Source of the DNA: Clostridia bacterium | GTDB lineage: Bacteria > Bacillota > Clostridia > Oscillospirales > RGIG577 | Direction of reading: 5' to 3' | DNA: 5,079 nucleotides | NCBI GenBank assembly: GCA_017419325.1 | Contig: JAFOLN010000046.1 | Location: forward strand, 1 to 5,079 | Shown: positions 4,566 through 5,079 of the stretch, piece by piece | How positions within the stretch are numbered: position 1 is the first letter of the stretch | Layout: the number at the start of each line of letters is the position of its first letter | The notes under the pieces: generated by a model | What the model was told of the DNA's origin: nothing | Databases searched by the model: none | Seen by the model: only the letters and a program-made list of their open reading frames with translations | Translations under genes and position numbers: made by a program

Positions 4566-5079
4566 ATGAAAAAAGGACGATTTTTAAAAACGGTAACGAG
4601 CGCTGTTCTGGCCGCGGCTGTTATGGCCGCGTCACTGGCCGGACTGACCGCCTGCAGCTCACAGGAGAGGGGGCAGGAGGCGCCGGAGCTTAAATGGTGG
4701 CAGGAGACCGTCGCCTACGAGATATATGTAAGCAGCTTTCAGGCTCCGACGGCGACGGATACGGAGATCTGAACGGCGTTCGCCGGAGGCTCGATTATCT
4801 TAAGGAGCTCGGCGTCGGCGCAATATGGCTTACGCCCGTTTTCGCGTCTCCCATGGTCGATAACGGCTATGACGTTTCGGATTATTATGAGATAAATCCG
4901 CTCTACGGAACTATGGAGGACATGGACAATCTTATCCGCGAAGCAAAGGAAAAGGACATACGGATAGTTATGGACCTCGTATATAACCATACCTCCGATC
5001 AGTGCCCGTGGTTTGCGGAATCATCGAAAAGCAGGGACAATCCGTACAGCGACTGGTACATATGGCGCGACCCGAAGCC
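4566..5079 (+). pseudogene. GH13 alpha-amylase/alpha-glucosidase lipoprotein, frameshifted near 4743, 3' end outside window
   Basis: A secreted, membrane-anchored glycoside hydrolase family 13 enzyme that would cleave alpha-glucosidic bonds of malto- or isomalto-oligosaccharides at the cell surface. Codons 1-59 (4566-4742) are one frame: positively charged MKKGRFLK, a hydrophobic core, lipobox LTAC with Cys30 for lipid attachment, then WWQETVAYEIYVSSFQ, the first strand of the GH13 barrel. That frame hits TGA at 4770-4772. The family sequence resumes in frame 2 from 4745 to the window end: SDGDGYGDLNGVRRRLDYL, LGVGAIWLTPVF, SPMVDNGYDVSDYYEI, GTMEDMDNL, DLVYNHTS (conserved region I) and DWYIWRDP. 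One base, most simply an A in what should read CAGGACTCC, is missing at about 4743-4744. Catalytic regions II-IV lie beyond the window. Start: ATG 4566 with AAGGAG (4549-4554). No clear promoter was seen in 4479-4548. The block order resembles oligo-1,6-glucosidase-type enzymes, usually cytoplasmic, so a lipoprotein form is notable. True pseudogene versus sequencing error cannot be decided here. Confidence 0.85.

Overview
The window looks like an ordinary chromosomal stretch from a Gram-positive anaerobe, most likely a gut Clostridia-type Firmicute. That placement is inferred, not measured. It rests on strong AGGAGG-like ribosome binding sites, frequent ATA isoleucine codons, tight hairpin-plus-T terminators, near-consensus sigma-A promoters with extended -10 elements, and a lipoprotein signal peptide on an extracellular glycosidase. 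Eight or nine genes are arranged as short independent transcription units.

Layout. Bases 1-642 are the 3' end of glutaminyl-tRNA synthetase (glnS, anticodon-binding part), closed by a strong terminator (659-695). An alpha/beta-hydrolase fold esterase-like gene follows (778-1698). It converges on a two-gene minus-strand operon, and two hairpin terminators lie in the convergence zone (1713-1748 and 1778-1798). The minus-strand operon is a small 13-cysteine DUF3795-like protein (2643-2954) followed by an enoyl-CoA hydratase/isomerase (1813-2610), read from an extended -10 promoter at 2988-3016.

Divergently transcribed from that operon is a type II toxin-antitoxin module: a Phd/YefM antitoxin (3119-3382) overlapping by 4 bases a RelE/ParE toxin (3379-3678). 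Its promoter (3063-3091) is near consensus and has a TGTACA core between -35 and -10, as in YefM operators. A 60-residue ribbon-helix-helix protein (3719-3901) follows. A nimA-like flavin-binding pyridoxamine-5'-phosphate-oxidase-fold protein (3959-4435) has its own near-perfect promoter and its own terminator. A 16-bp exact direct repeat (3029-3044 and 3755-3770) flanks the toxin-antitoxin pair.

The window ends inside a lipoprotein-type GH13 alpha-glucosidase/amylase gene (from 4566). It has a clear one-base frameshift at about 4743-4744, so it is either a pseudogene or a sequencing error.

The genes do not form one pathway. I see no CRISPR array, insertion sequence, tRNA or rRNA, and no gene-free stretch longer than about 150 bases. 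The toxin-antitoxin and ribbon-helix-helix segment with its flanking repeat, and the frameshifted glycosidase, deserve the closest second look. I do not see a convincing wholly new system.
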